Part shown: positions 1-11,956 of the stretch, piece by piece
Layout: every line of letters begins with the position of its first letter
Position numbering within the stretch: position 1 is the first letter of the stretch
Assembly (NCBI RefSeq): GCF_016743775.1
Contig: NZ_JAEQMY010000030.1
Span: forward strand, 1-56,266
Length of the DNA stretch: 56,266 nucleotides
Source of the DNA: Microvirga aerilata
Lineage (GTDB): Bacteria; Pseudomonadota; Alphaproteobacteria; Rhizobiales; Beijerinckiaceae
Direction: 5' to 3'
Notes under the pieces: generated by a model
Seen by the model: only the letters and a program-made list of their open reading frames with translations
Databases searched by the model: none
Told to the model about the DNA's origin: nothing
Position numbers and translations under genes: made by a program

Positions 1-7
1 GGGTTCC

Positions 8-1505
8 TTGCGGCGTGCCATGCGATGTCTCCTTCCAGATCATCGTAATGGCCCCACACGAAATTCCCGACAGTTCCGGTTTTCTGCCTTCTTCAAGCTT
101 AAAAAGAAACAAGCAGAGTTGGATTTTATAGATATAGATACATCGCAGGATATGCGACTATTTATAGACCCTTACGCTATTGAGATGCGGGATGATGAGC
201 TATCTGCAGAACTAGCGCATCACATCACAACGTTTTTCGAAGATGTTCTTACTTCTCTACGTAAGAAAGATCGTGTCCGCGCAAAATTTCTGACAAGTAA
301 TCTCGGAGAGCCGCAGGAAACTTTCCTCGGAATGTCAAAGGGCAAACCTCAAGGTCGCGGTATGGGGCGCTTCGATGCGGATCAGCTACTGCGAGCACTA
401 GAGGCGAGTAAAGCATTTAAAACTGGACTGATTACAGACCTTGCAGAGGCTGAACTTTTTATAGACGGTATTGGTCCTGACAAGATTTCGGATCTCACAA
501 CTAACCTTATTCGCGCTCCGTTGATTAAATATACCCATGAACAGTGTGATCTTCACAATGTTCCACTCACCAAACACGTGCCAATTGCTCCAGTATGGGA
601 CCCTGATACCAGGGATTGGAGGTCGGAATACCAAGATTTGCCGGTCGTAGCCGGGATTCCAGTTATTCTCGTTCCGAAAGTTCTGGTTAGGCTAAAATTA
701 TCTTTGAACAGCCAGGAGTATTACAATGGAACTGTGTTGAACTTTCTAAAGTCTGAGCATCTAGCGTCAAACTCAGGTTTAGTTCGGTTATTGAAGAATA
801 AAAGTCGGAAGGTGTTCAAGAAGGACCTCAAGCAGAAACATCCGTTCTCAAAAGAATTTCTAACTGAGGTGACTCAGAAAAACCCTCGTCTTCTGGAGTT
901 CTACAAAGAGCTTAAAGGTGCCAGAGGGGCCCTTGAAAACGAAGATCTGGAAAGAGATTATAGTGAAACTGATTTTGCTAGTATGTTGTCCGAAAAACTC
1001 AAGGCGATAAAATCCGGCAGCAAGCATGCGACTGAGTATCACACTGCAATAGCAGGTATACTTACCTTCTTGTTTTACCCTGAATTGGTGTACCCAGTGC
1101 TTGAGGAAGGACTTCATGGCGGCAGAAAACGAATCGATCTTACATTTACTAACTGGTCGAACAATGGGTTCTTCGCAAATGCCAAAGTCTTCGCCTCAAA
1201 CCCGAGCAAGATATATTATTGTAGAATGTAAAAACTACAGCGAGGATCTAGCGAACCCAGAATTTGATCAATTGACAGGACGGTTTAGTCCGGCACGAGG
1301 CCGTTTAGGTATAATTTGTTGCCGGACAAATACAAATAAGAAAGCTATATTAGAAAGAAGCAAAGATGCTGTACGAGACGATAGAGGATTTGTTTTAGTC
1401 TTGGACGACAATGATATATTAGATATGTTGGGTGCTGCAGGGTCAGGGAAGAGAAAAGATATCTTTGTTTTTCTTGAGAAAAGGTATCGAGAGATAGTCT
1501 TCTAG
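8..1505 (+). pseudogene. Frameshifted PD-(D/E)XK nuclease-like protein, horizontally acquired
   Basis: Two overlapping frames together encode one protein. The first (8-1231) carries an N-terminal region beginning FKLKKKQAELDFIDID and runs to GGRKRIDLTFTN. The second (open from 1101, ends 1505) continues with ARYIIVECKNYSEDLANPEF. Joined, RIDLTF followed by VECKNY resembles the D...ExK core of restriction-endonuclease-fold nucleases. Reading must advance by +1 between about 1160 and 1215, which fits one inserted base or two lost bases; a sequencing error is possible. The gene is visibly AT-richer than everything after 1.7 kb, suggesting transfer. The start is uncertain because the window begins just upstream: the first 20 or so residues look unlike the rest, and the real start may be later or outside. 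The family is not named with confidence; a stand-alone defence or restriction nuclease is an inference. Confidence 0.6.
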
Positions 1506-1565
1506 AAGCTATTCATCGACAATAGGTATCGTAAATTTGTGAAACAAGCTCAAAACCTACTACGT

Positions 1566-1585
1566 GCTCTCCCCACGTGGAGAGC
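1566..1585 (+). terminator. Hairpin after the nuclease-like gene
   Basis: GCTCTCC and GGAGAGC form a 7-bp stem around a 6-base loop, followed by CTTCTT. It lies 60 bases after the stop of the nuclease-like gene and could end its transcript. The T-run is short, so this is tentative. The rest of 1506-1704 holds nothing else recognisable. Confidence 0.4.
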
Positions 1586-1704
1586 CTTCTTATGCTTCGC
1601 GTTATCTACTATTCAGGCTCGCTCTGTGGCCTAGTCAGCGCATTAGCTCGTGGGCGAGGCCCCACCCAGCCGAAACCAGGCGGAGCCCCCTCGCTAAAAT
1701 CCCA

Positions 1705-2253
1705 TCACACCGGAATCCGCCCGTCATACACCGCCTTCAACCGGCCGATCCCGTCCCAGAAGGGCTCCGGCTCGTCGCCTTCCATGCGGGCGGCCAGGAC
1801 GTCGAGGTGCATGTGCCAGCCGGCGCTGACGCTGAGCAGGGTCGAGCGGTCGGGGACGCGGCGGTGGACCAGGGTGAGCAGCACCTTGGTGCCGATGGGC
1901 TCGAGCGTAAAGGTGACGCCGCCGGTGGAGCCCCAGGTGATGGCGAGTTTTTTCGGCGGGTCGAGCTCGGTGATGCGGCACTCCAGCCGGTGCTCCTCGG
2001 GGGAGCCGGCCGGGCGGGTGCCGGACGGGGCGGTCAGCTCGTCGTTGCGCCAGACGAACTCGAAGGGCGCGCCCACGGCAAGCGCCATCTCGCCGGCCGC
2101 CAGCCACTGGCGGCGCAGCTCGCTTTGCGTGAGATAATCCCACACCCGCTCCACGGGGCCGGGCAGCAGGCGCCGGATCTCCAGGGTGTCGGGCTCGGTC
2201 AGCACGCCGAAGCCGTCCGGGGCGGTGGGGCTCGGGTTCGCTAGGCTGGTCAT
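1705..2253 (-). CDS. SRPBCC family protein (AHSA1-like)
   Basis: A 182-residue protein of the START/SRPBCC fold, AHSA1 (Hsp90 ATPase activator-like) branch. Family hallmarks are LEIRRLLPGPVERVWDYLT near residue 25, the WLAAGEM segment, the central FEFVWRNDEL strand and a late GWHMHLDVLAARMEG helix. These proteins form a deep hydrophobic cavity, and ArsR-linked members are usually of unknown ligand. The ATG overlaps the stop of the upstream ArsR gene by four bases (ATGA), so the two are translationally coupled in an operon. Longer upstream frames run inside arsR and were not used. Function beyond small-molecule binding is not deducible. Confidence 0.88.
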   Translation of the reverse strand: MTSLANPSPTAPDGFGVLTEPDTLEIRRLLPGPVERVWDYLTQSELRRQWLAAGEMALAVGAPFEFVWRNDELTAPSGTRPAGSPEEHRLECRITELDPPKKLAITWGSTGGVTFTLEPIGTKVLLTLVHRRVPDRSTLLSVSAGWHMHLDVLAARMEGDEPEPFWDGIGRLKAVYDGRIPV

Positions 2254-2615
2254 GGGGTGTCTCCTTCGGGGTTGAGGCTGTTGCGGGCATCCTCCTCGCG
2301 AAGGAGCCGTTCGAGAGCGTCCAGGCGGCCGGTCCAGAAGCGTTCGTAGTGGCTGAGCCATTCGTGGGCGCCGGCGAGCGGGCCGGGGTCGAGGCGGCAC
2401 AGATGAGTGCGGCCGCGAACCTCGCGCCGGATCATCCCGGCATTCTCCAGCACCTTGATGTGCTTCGAGGCGGCAGCCAACGAGATCGCGAAGGGTTCGG
2501 CGAGCTGGCTCACCGTGCGTTCGCCCATGCTGAGGTCGCGCAGCATCCGGCGGCGGGTGGCATCGCCGAGGGCGTGGAAGACGGTGTCGAGCTGGGGTGC
2601 ATGTAATTCAACCAT
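2250..2615 (-). CDS. ArsR-family transcriptional regulator
   Basis: A 121-residue winged-helix repressor. LDTVFHALGDATRRRMLRDL opens the domain, and the recognition helix is in AEPFAISLAAASKHIKVLE, followed by the wing (REVRGRTHLCRLDP). It lacks the ELCVCDL cysteine site of classical ArsR metal sensors and belongs to the SRPBCC-linked branch that pairs with the downstream gene. The start chosen is the ATG at 2615 (MVELHAP); a TTG further upstream lies within the promoter. No Shine-Dalgarno precedes the ATG, and the promoter position implies a leaderless message. Two dyads over the promoter suggest autorepression. Confidence 0.9.
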   Translation of the reverse strand: MVELHAPQLDTVFHALGDATRRRMLRDLSMGERTVSQLAEPFAISLAAASKHIKVLENAGMIRREVRGRTHLCRLDPGPLAGAHEWLSHYERFWTGRLDALERLLREEDARNSLNPEGDTP

Positions 2616-2663
2616 GTGGTTGAATATAGACGCGGGCTTTCCGATAGTCAACCGATTGGTTGA
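2606..2663 (-). promoter_or_regulatory. ArsR-SRPBCC promoter with two operators
   Basis: On the minus strand TTGACT (2651-2646) and TATATT (2628-2623) are separated by exactly 17 bases, a near-consensus housekeeping promoter. The predicted start site, about 2616, is adjacent to the ATG at 2615. Two copies of the dyad TCAACC-N4-GGTTGA lie at 2608-2623 (within a 20-bp dyad, 2606-2625) and 2648-2663, centres 40 bp apart. One covers the -10 and start codon, the other the -35. This is the layout expected for ArsR-type autorepression. Confidence 0.75.
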
Positions 2664-2681
2664 ATGACAGGACGGTTGGCT

Positions 2682-3611
2682 TCAGCCGGCCGCGTCCGCG
2701 GCCTTCCGCATCCGGCCTTCCGTGAGCGCCAGCGCCGTGGCGCTGAACATCACCACCATGCCGAGCGCCTCGGGCCAGCCGAAAGGCTCGTCGGCGAGCG
2801 CCACGCCCACCGCCACCGCCACCACGGGGCTGATGAAGGCATAAAGCCCGGCCCGGAAGGCGCCCCAGTCCCGCACCAGCCAGAGATAGATCGTGAAGCC
2901 CGCAAGCGACCCGCCGAGCACGAGGATGCCGAGGCTCAACACCACGCGCCCGTCCGCGAGGTTTGCGAGGGCGGCGGGGTCGTAGCCCTCCACCAGAAGG
3001 GACACGAGCACGAGGCCCGCCGCTCCCAGGCTCGTTTCCCAGAAGGCGAGCGAGAGGGGGTGCATGGCCTGCATGAGCGGGCGGCTCACCACGGTGCCCC
3101 AGGCGTAGCTCAAGGTCGCGGCCGCAACGGCCGTGAGGCCCAGCACCGCCTGCGTGCCCTCCTGCGGCGACGCCGTGCGCCCGGAGAAGAGCAGCACGAG
3201 GCCGCCGATGCCGAGCGCGATGGCCCCCATGCGGCGGCGCGTGATGCGCTCCTGCCCGTAGAGGGCGCCCACGAGGATGATGCAGATCGGCATGAGCGCC
3301 AGGTTCACGATGGCCGAGAGGCCGCTCGGAGCGCGGGCGACGCCCCAGAACAGCAGGCTGTAGCAGCCCGTGTTGATGAGGAGCGAGGCCACGAGCACGC
3401 GCCCCGGCTGCGCCATGCCCAGGGGCACCCTTTGGACGAGCGCGATGGCCCCATAGGCGAGGCCTGCGAGCACGAAGCGCGCGGCGGCGAGGAAGATCGG
3501 CGGCACCACCTCGGAGCCGAGCTTCGTCGGCAGCCAGGTGAGGCCCCAGATCAGCGCCATGAGGGCAAAGGCCGCGATCTGTCCCGTGCCGGCCCTGTGC
3601 CGCTGCCCCAT
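2682..3611 (-). CDS. EamA-family (DMT) transporter
   Basis: A 309-residue integral membrane protein with about ten hydrophobic segments arranged as two EamA repeats. The first repeat starts at FALMALIWGLTWLPTKLG, the second around LTAVAAATLSYAWGTVVSR. This is the drug/metabolite transporter superfamily; members export amino acids, nucleosides or other metabolites, and the substrate cannot be read here. Late-repeat landmarks YAFISPVVAVAVG and the EPFGWPEALGM loop fit the family. The ATG at 3611 is preceded by GGGAGGAAG. The longer upstream frame is Arg/Pro-rich and unlikely to be translated. The gene is on the same strand as arsR but upstream of its promoter, so it is probably a separate unit. 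Confidence 0.88.
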   Translation of the reverse strand: MGQRHRAGTGQIAAFALMALIWGLTWLPTKLGSEVVPPIFLAAARFVLAGLAYGAIALVQRVPLGMAQPGRVLVASLLINTGCYSLLFWGVARAPSGLSAIVNLALMPICIILVGALYGQERITRRRMGAIALGIGGLVLLFSGRTASPQEGTQAVLGLTAVAAATLSYAWGTVVSRPLMQAMHPLSLAFWETSLGAAGLVLVSLLVEGYDPAALANLADGRVVLSLGILVLGGSLAGFTIYLWLVRDWGAFRAGLYAFISPVVAVAVGVALADEPFGWPEALGMVVMFSATALALTEGRMRKAADAAG

Positions 3612-3875
3612 CCCGCTTCCTCCCGCCGCCCCGATGCGCCGCCATCCTAGAGAGGCGCGGCACGGGTGGCTACTCGGGTTGGGCGGCCGCGCCGTGCAGG
3701 GCCGCGCCGTGCATGGCGGGCCGGTGCGCCGGGTGCCCTCGCGCGGCCGGGACCCGGGCAGGCTTGAGGCCCGCATGCCCACGCAAGCTGGCGATGCGAG
3801 GCGCGATCAGCCCTCCGCTGGGGCCTTGAACCTGCCGCCCTGCGCCACGTTCCCCCTCCGCGCGGAGAACCGTTC

Positions 3876-4640
3876 ATGCCTCTCGTCATCCAGGCCGGCC
3901 TGTGGGGCCTGCTCAGCGGGTCGGCCCTCGTGGTGGGGGCGGCCATCGGGTATTTCGCCAACCTGCCGCAGCGGGTGATCGCCGCCGTGATGGCGTTCGG
4001 GGGCGGGGTGCTGATCTCCGCGCTGTCCTTCGACCTCATGGACGAGGCCTACCGCACGGGCGGCCTCGCCGCCACCTCCCTTGGGTTTCTCGCCGGCGCG
4101 GTGGTCTATACGGGCGCGAACATCGCCGTGTCGCGCCGGGGCGCGCAGCACCGCAAGCGTTCGGGGCTGGCGGACGATGCCCGGCAGCCCACGAGCCAGG
4201 AGGGGAGCGGGCTCGCCATCGCCCTCGGCGCGCTCCTCGACGGCATTCCCGAATCCATGGTGATCGGCGTGAGCCTCCTGGACGGCGAGGGCGTCGGCCT
4301 CGTGACGGTGGCGGCGGTGTTTCTCTCCAACCTGCCCGAAGGGCTCTCCAGCGCCGCCGGCATGCGCCGGGCCGGGCGCTCGAAGGCCTACATCTTCGGC
4401 ATCTGGGGCGGCATCGCGGCGGCCTCCGGGGTCGCGGCGCTGGTGGGCAACAGCGCCTTCGCGGGGGCGAGCCCCGCCACGGTGGCCTTCGTCACGGCGG
4501 TCGCGGCCGGCGCGATCCTCGCCATGCTGGCCGACACCATGGTGCCCGAAGCCTTCGAGACGGCGCATGAATATGCGGGTCTCATCACCGTCGCGGGGTT
4601 CCTCGCGGCCTTCGCGCTCTCGCGGGCGGTGGGGGCTTGA
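3876..4640 (+). CDS. ZIP-family metal permease-like protein
   Basis: A 254-residue membrane protein with about eight transmembrane segments. TM4 and TM5 carry the ZIP-type signatures DGIPESMVIG and FLSNLPEGLSSAAGM, where prolines and acidic residues usually line the metal path. Full-length ZIPs have His in the HNxPEG motif; here the His is replaced (SNLPEG), so metal specificity is uncertain. The hydrophilic loop near residues 85-112 (RRGAQHRKRS) takes the place of the usual His-rich loop. It is divergent from the EamA gene. The intervening 264 bases are very GC-rich and show no clear element. Confidence 0.8.
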   Translation: MPLVIQAGLWGLLSGSALVVGAAIGYFANLPQRVIAAVMAFGGGVLISALSFDLMDEAYRTGGLAATSLGFLAGAVVYTGANIAVSRRGAQHRKRSGLADDARQPTSQEGSGLAIALGALLDGIPESMVIGVSLLDGEGVGLVTVAAVFLSNLPEGLSSAAGMRRAGRSKAYIFGIWGGIAAASGVAALVGNSAFAGASPATVAFVTAVAAGAILAMLADTMVPEAFETAHEYAGLITVAGFLAAFALSRAVGA

Positions 4641-4670
4641 GAAGATCCTGCCGGTGGACCGGCCAGGGTG

Positions 4671-5462
4671 TCAGAGGATGTAGAAATCCTTCGTCGCGAG
4701 AGCGAGGCCTTTGTCCACGGCCGCAAAGGCGACCTGCCCAAGGGCGCCGTTGCCGTCCGGGTCGAACGAGAGAACGCCGGTCTTCTTGTTGTAGAGGATG
4801 CGGTCCGTGCTGTCCTGGGCCGCGGTGGCCGACCGGAAGATGCCCTTCTCCAGCGCGCCCTTCAGGCCGATGTCCTTGAACACCGACCGGGAAAGATAGA
4901 ACCGGTCTTCGCCTCGGGTGAAGTCGGTCACGCGATCGAGGCTCGACAGCATCGGCTCCGTGTCGAAAACGAACTTGTCGCGGCCGCTGCCGCCTGTAAG
5001 AGTATCGCGCCCGGCTTCGCCGCTCAGGGTGTCGTTCCCGGCGTTGCCGATCAGCCGGTCGGATCCGGCGTCGCCCCGGATCGTGTCGTTGCCCCTGAAC
5101 CCGTCGAGCACGTCGGCCTTCAGGCTGCCCGAGATCGAGTCGCTTCCGGCCAGGAGATCTTCCCCGATCTCCCGGTTGCTCTTGGTTTTCCAGGTAAAGT
5201 AATCGGGTGCCGAGAACGATACCCCTGAGAGCGAGCAGAAGAAGTTGTCGTTCTTGTACATCGAGATGCCGGTGATCTTGCCGGCCGTGATGGGCTGCCA
5301 GGGCTCGCCCTTGATGCCTTTTCCGTGCAGCACGGCATAGTTCTTGCCGAGCGTCGTGATGGACCACGGATTGTACAGGAACGTGGTTTCGTTCACCGAC
5401 ACATGAAACGGCAGGTTCGAGGTGTCCAAGCGGTAGGAGTAGGATGCGCGAAGGTCAGCCAA
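4671..5462 (-). CDS. RTX-type calcium-binding protein
   Basis: A 263-residue protein with no N-terminal signal peptide. An N-terminal region of unknown fold (residues 1-95) is followed by a short block of glycine/aspartate nonapeptides around residues 110-165 (GNDTIRGDAGSDRLIG, GNDTLSGEAGRDTLTGG), then a C-terminal domain beginning GRDKFVFDTE. Such repeats bind Ca2+ in a beta-roll, and the proteins usually leave by a type I secretion system through an uncleaved C-terminal signal. No type I ABC exporter or outer-membrane partner is in the window. It resembles the C-terminal half of the larger RTX gene ending at 27815. Confidence 0.85.
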   Translation of the reverse strand: MADLRASYSYRLDTSNLPFHVSVNETTFLYNPWSITTLGKNYAVLHGKGIKGEPWQPITAGKITGISMYKNDNFFCSLSGVSFSAPDYFTWKTKSNREIGEDLLAGSDSISGSLKADVLDGFRGNDTIRGDAGSDRLIGNAGNDTLSGEAGRDTLTGGSGRDKFVFDTEPMLSSLDRVTDFTRGEDRFYLSRSVFKDIGLKGALEKGIFRSATAAQDSTDRILYNKKTGVLSFDPDGNGALGQVAFAAVDKGLALATKDFYIL

Positions 5463-5589
5463 GGCAATGTCCGATCGAGTGGCAAGGTCAGGGAAAGTGG
5501 CGGGTGTTTAGCGCAGGCCCTTTCCCTAAGGTACTCCCTAAATCAAGGGAGCTTGGCCAGACCGGTCCGTGAAGAGCCGGAAACGAAAG

Positions 5590-5612
5590 ATGCCCGGCAC
5601 CGGGCCGGGCAT
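5590..5612 (-). terminator. Terminator of uvrB
   Basis: ATGCCCGGC and GCCGGGCAT form a 9-bp stem with a 5-base loop. On the minus strand it is followed by CTTTCGTTT. It lies 33 bases beyond the uvrB stop and fits intrinsic termination of uvrB. Confidence 0.65.
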
Positions 5613-5644
5613 GATCTGGACGGTGAGCGGCGTAAAAAGGCGGC

Positions 5645-8353
<2,709 letters not shown>

Positions 8354-8402
8354 AGAACGAATATGGTACGAACGGCCGGGGAATGGAAGAGCGGAACCTG
8401 AC

Positions 8403-9458
8403 TCAGGCCGTGTGCTTTTCCGCCCTCTTGCCGCCGCGCAGGGCCTTCAGCAGGGGCACGGCGCCATAGTGGATGAGCGGGATCAGCACGGCTCCCAGCA
8501 CGAGCCCGAAGACGCCCGCGGCGGCAGCCGAGACCAGCCATTCCAGGGTGCCTGCAAGCGCCGGAACCGCCTGCGCGACCGCCACCGCCGCCTCGTGAAT
8601 CACGTGCTCCACGCCGGCCCAGCCGTAGCCTGCCAGCCCGTGGATGATGATGCCGCCGCCGACCCAGATCATGGCGGCGGTGCCGACCACGCTGAGGAGC
8701 TTGAGCAGGATCGGCATGCCCTTCACGAGGCCGCGGCCAAAGGTCCTTGTGACCGGGGCCAGAGCCCTGTCGGCGCCCGAGGGAGGAGCACCGGGCAGTG
8801 CCCGCCGGAGCAGGCGGGAGACCGGCCGGTTGCTGGTGGCCATCGCCACGCCGGCATCGTCCGCCTTCACGATCAGGGCCACGGCGCCATAGACCAGGGC
8901 CGTGATGGCGATGCCCACCACGGCAAGCACGAGCGCCTGGGTCCAGAACGAGGCGGTCGGCACCGTAGCGAGCGTAATGGCCATGATCTCGGCCGAAAGG
9001 ATGAAGTCGGTCTTGATCGCGCCGCTGACCTTCTCGTTCTCGAAGCTCTCGGCGGTCTGCGTCGCAGCAGCGACAGCGGCCTCATGCTCGTGGGCGTGAT
9101 GCGGGAAGAGGGCCTCGAACACCTTCTCCGAGCCCTCGTAGCAGAGATAGGCGCCGCCGATCATGAGAAGCGGGGTGATGGCCCAGGGCGCCACGAGGCT
9201 CAGGATCAGCGCCGCCGGCAGCAGGTACAGGAGCTTGTTCTTGAGCGAGCCCCAGGCGATCCTGCCGACGATCGGCAGCTCGCGGGCCGCGGCAAAGCCC
9301 ACCACGTAGCGGGGCGTCACGGCGGCATCGTCGATGACCACGCCGGCGGCCTTGGCGCCCGCCTTCATGGCCTGGGCGGTCACATCGTCGAGCGAGGCCG
9401 CAGCGACCTTGGCGAGGCCTGCGATATCGTCCAGCAATGCGATCAAGCCGATGCTCAT
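8403..9458 (-). CDS. DUF808 family membrane protein (YedI-like)
   Basis: A 351-residue protein of the DUF808/YedI family. It starts [20 protein letters not shown], with the family's conserved LDDV and [13 protein letters not shown] segments, followed by about six to eight hydrophobic helices. The conserved [15 protein letters not shown] and [15 protein letters not shown] stretches confirm the assignment. A His/Glu-rich loop (HHAHEHEAA) near residue 120 might bind metal. Family function is unknown. It is transcribed in the same direction as uvrB, 50 bases upstream of its ATG. Confidence 0.88.
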   Translation of the reverse strand: MSIGLIALLDDIAGLAKVAAASLDDVTAQAMKAGAKAAGVVIDDAAVTPRYVVGFAAARELPIVGRIAWGSLKNKLLYLLPAALILSLVAPWAITPLLMIGGAYLCYEGSEKVFEALFPHHAHEHEAAVAAATQTAESFENEKVSGAIKTDFILSAEIMAITLATVPTASFWTQALVLAVVGIAITALVYGAVALIVKADDAGVAMATSNRPVSRLLRRALPGAPPSGADRALAPVTRTFGRGLVKGMPILLKLLSVVGTAAMIWVGGGIIIHGLAGYGWAGVEHVIHEAAVAVAQAVPALAGTLEWLVSAAAAGVFGLVLGAVLIPLIHYGAVPLLKALRGGKRAEKHTA

Positions 9459-9674
9459 GGGGGCTCCTGTTGGAATCGTTCAAGCGTATCTGTGGGCTCT
9501 AAGAGGCAGCCGCAAGGCTTCCCCAGCTTCGACAACGCCTGAGCTGTGGATTGGGTGCAGGACGGTCCGGCTCGGATGCGCTAGCCCCGAGGGGCCGATC
9601 CGCCGCCGTCATCCAGCCGTCATGAGACTGACGCATGACGATCCCGCTCACCTTGACAGTTTCGCGGGGATACC

Positions 9675-11852
9675 ATGCACCGTTCCTTCATCGCCGGCTC
9701 TCTAGCCGCAGCCCTCCTGTCCGGCACTGCTCTCACGGCGTCCGCGGCGGAATACTTCGACCGTATCGCAAGCTTCCCCATCACGGCAAACCTCTCGTCC
9801 GGGGCGGACCAGAAAGGCGAGACGGTGGCCGAGATCATCTCCGCCAGCCAGGACGGCAAGCTGCTGGTCTACACGGACAGTCCGCGCAAGGCGCTGGGCT
9901 TCATCGACATCGCGGATCCGGCGCAGCCCAAGGCCGCAGGAATGCTGCCCATCGGCGGCGAGCCCACCTCCGTGAAGGTCGCGGGCCAGAAGGCCTATGT
10001 GGCCGTCAACACCTCCGAGAGCTTCACCAAGCCGAGCGGCAAGCTTGTCACGGTCGATCTCGCCAGCCGAACCATCGTTGCCGAATGCGCCTTGCCGGGC
10101 CAGCCCGACTCCGTGGCGGCGAATGCCGGAGTTCTGGCTCTCGCCATCGAGAACGAGCGCGACGAGGACGTGAACGACGGCGCGCTCCCGCAGCTGCCGG
10201 CCGGTTCGCTGATGGTTGCGCCCCTCGGCGACGGGCTGGACTGCGCCAGCCTCAAGACCGTGAGCCTCACCGGCCTGGCGGCCGTGGCCGGCGACGATCC
10301 GGAGCCGGAATATGTCGACATCTCGAACGACGGCAAGGTGGTCGTCACGCTGCAGGAGAACAACCACATCGCCATCGTGGACGGACGGACCGGCGCCGTC
10401 GAGGCGCATTTCTCCGCCGGAAGCGCGGACCTGACGGGCATCGACACGAAAAAGGACGGCAGGATCGACCTGTCCGGCGCGATGGAGAAGGTCGTGCGCG
10501 AGCCGGATGCGGTGCACTGGATCGACGGAAACCGGTTCGTCACCGCTAACGAGGGCGACTGGAAAGGCGGCTCCCGCGGCTTCACCATCTTCAACCGGGA
10601 CGGCAGCGTGGCGTACGAATCCGGTGCGAGCCTGGAGCACGAAATCGTCGCTCTCGGCCACTACCCGGACAAGCGCAACAAGAAGGGTGCCGAGATCGAG
10701 GGTGTGGAGACGGGCCGCTTCGGTGGCGACAACCTGATCTTCGTCGGCTCCGAACGGGCGTCCGTGGTGGCCGTGTATCGCGACACGGGGGCTGCGCCCG
10801 AACTCGTGCAGGTGCTGCCTGCGGGCATCGGGCCCGAGGGGCTTTTGGCCCTGCCGGAGCGCAACCTGTTCGTGGCCACCAGCGAGACCGATCTTCACGG
10901 CGATGGCGGCGCTGCCCCGCATGTGACGATCTACCAGCGTGCCGAGCGCGCCGCTCCGGCCTATCCGACGATCCGCTCGGCGAAGAACGCCGACGGCCGG
11001 CCCATCGCCTGGGGCGCGCTCTCCGGCCTTGCCGCCGACAAAGCGCAGGCCGGCAGGCTTCATGCGGTCACGGACAGCGTCTATGCCGGCGCACCCCGCA
11101 TCCTCACCATCGACGCGTCGAAGAAGCCCGCGACGATCACAGGCGAAACCCTGGTGACGCGCAACGGCGCCGCGGCAGAAAAGCTCGACCTCGAAGGCAT
11201 CGCGGTTGCCGGCGACGGGTTCTGGCTCGCCTCCGAGGGCAACCCGGAGAAAGGCCTCAGGAACCTGCTCGTTCGCGTCGATGCCAAAGGCGCGATCCAG
11301 GAGGAGATCGCGGTGCCGGCGGATCTTGAAAAAGGTGCGAAGAACTATGGCTTCGAGGGCGTGACCGTGACGGGCTCCGGCGCCGACGAGATCGTGTGGC
11401 TCGCCGTTCAGCGCGAATGGGCCGATGACGGCAAGAACGCCGTGAAGCTCCTTGCCTACAAGCCGTCGGACAAGAGCTGGAGCGCCGTGAGCTATCCGCT
11501 CGACAGCGCGGAGGCCGGCTGGATCGGTCTCTCCGAGATCACGGCTGTGGGCGATCGCGTCATCATCATCGAGCGCGACAACCAGATCGCCGAGAAGGCG
11601 AAGATCAAGAAGCTTTATGCGGTTTCCATGGCCGACATGAAGCCCATCAAGCTCGGTGGCGAGCTGCCCCTCGTGCAGAAGACGCTCGTGCGTGATCTCC
11701 CGCCCGACCTGAAGGCCCCCAAGGGCTACGTGCTCGACAAGGTCGAGGGCTTTGCGGTCGACGCCGCGGGCGATGCCTACATCGTCACCGACAACGACGG
11801 CGTCGACGACTCCTCCGGCGAGACGCAGTTCCTGAAGCTCGGAAAGCTCTAG
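9675..11852 (+). CDS. Secreted phytase/esterase-like beta-propeller protein
   Basis: A 725-residue exported protein. Residues 1-24 form a Sec signal peptide ending near TALTASA-AEY. Residues about 30-400 show repeated beta-propeller strands of the LVIVD / choice-of-anchor type (KLLVYTDSPRKALGFIDIAD, GKVVVTLQENNHIAIVDG). Residues about 430-720 match the esterase-like-activity-of-phytase domain (LEGIAVAGDGFWLASEGNP, KNYGFEGVTVTG, VEGFAVDAAGDAYIVTDNDG). Such proteins are often periplasmic and linked to phosphate ester handling, but catalysis is unproven for most. The start lies about 16 bases after a string of mixed bases without a strong ribosome-binding site. A strong hairpin follows the stop. 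Confidence 0.85.
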   Translation: MHRSFIAGSLAAALLSGTALTASAAEYFDRIASFPITANLSSGADQKGETVAEIISASQDGKLLVYTDSPRKALGFIDIADPAQPKAAGMLPIGGEPTSVKVAGQKAYVAVNTSESFTKPSGKLVTVDLASRTIVAECALPGQPDSVAANAGVLALAIENERDEDVNDGALPQLPAGSLMVAPLGDGLDCASLKTVSLTGLAAVAGDDPEPEYVDISNDGKVVVTLQENNHIAIVDGRTGAVEAHFSAGSADLTGIDTKKDGRIDLSGAMEKVVREPDAVHWIDGNRFVTANEGDWKGGSRGFTIFNRDGSVAYESGASLEHEIVALGHYPDKRNKKGAEIEGVETGRFGGDNLIFVGSERASVVAVYRDTGAAPELVQVLPAGIGPEGLLALPERNLFVATSETDLHGDGGAAPHVTIYQRAERAAPAYPTIRSAKNADGRPIAWGALSGLAADKAQAGRLHAVTDSVYAGAPRILTIDASKKPATITGETLVTRNGAAAEKLDLEGIAVAGDGFWLASEGNPEKGLRNLLVRVDAKGAIQEEIAVPADLEKGAKNYGFEGVTVTGSGADEIVWLAVQREWADDGKNAVKLLAYKPSDKSWSAVSYPLDSAEAGWIGLSEITAVGDRVIIIERDNQIAEKAKIKKLYAVSMADMKPIKLGGELPLVQKTLVRDLPPDLKAPKGYVLDKVEGFAVDAAGDAYIVTDNDGVDDSSGETQFLKLGKL

Positions 11853-11865
11853 CCTTCGGCGCGAA

Positions 11866-11893
11866 AAAGGGCGGAGCCCAGGCTCCGCCCTTT
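11866..11893. terminator. Bidirectional terminator hairpin
   Basis: AAAGGGCGGAGCC and GGCTCCGCCCTTT form a perfect 13-bp stem around a 2-base loop, with A-rich 5' and T-rich 3' ends. It can serve the phytase-like gene on the plus strand and, from the other side, the fasciclin-tail remnant and type IIL gene. A related hairpin follows the intact fasciclin gene at 15793-15817. Confidence 0.8.
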
Positions 11894-11901
11894 CCTATCA
11901 A

Positions 11902-11946
11902 GATCAGCCCGGCAGCAGCACGGTGTCGACCACGTGGATGACGCCG
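11902..11946 (-). pseudogene. Remnant of a fasciclin gene 3' end
   Basis: These 45 bases match the last 45 bases of the intact fasciclin gene (15829-15873, which includes two bases after its stop) with one mismatch. On the minus strand they encode [13 protein letters not shown] and a stop, identical to the fasciclin C-terminus. A terminator follows here as it does after the intact gene. The similarity breaks abruptly at 11947, 11 bases before the type IIL gene ends. The type IIL gene is therefore bracketed by directly repeated fasciclin tails. Confidence 0.8.
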
Positions 11947-11956
11947 GGCTTTCGCG

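Noticed and set aside
1160..1215. Programmed +1 frameshifting in the nuclease-like gene
   Set aside because: No rare-codon or stop-codon shift site resembling known +1 signals was seen. Mutation or sequencing error is simpler.
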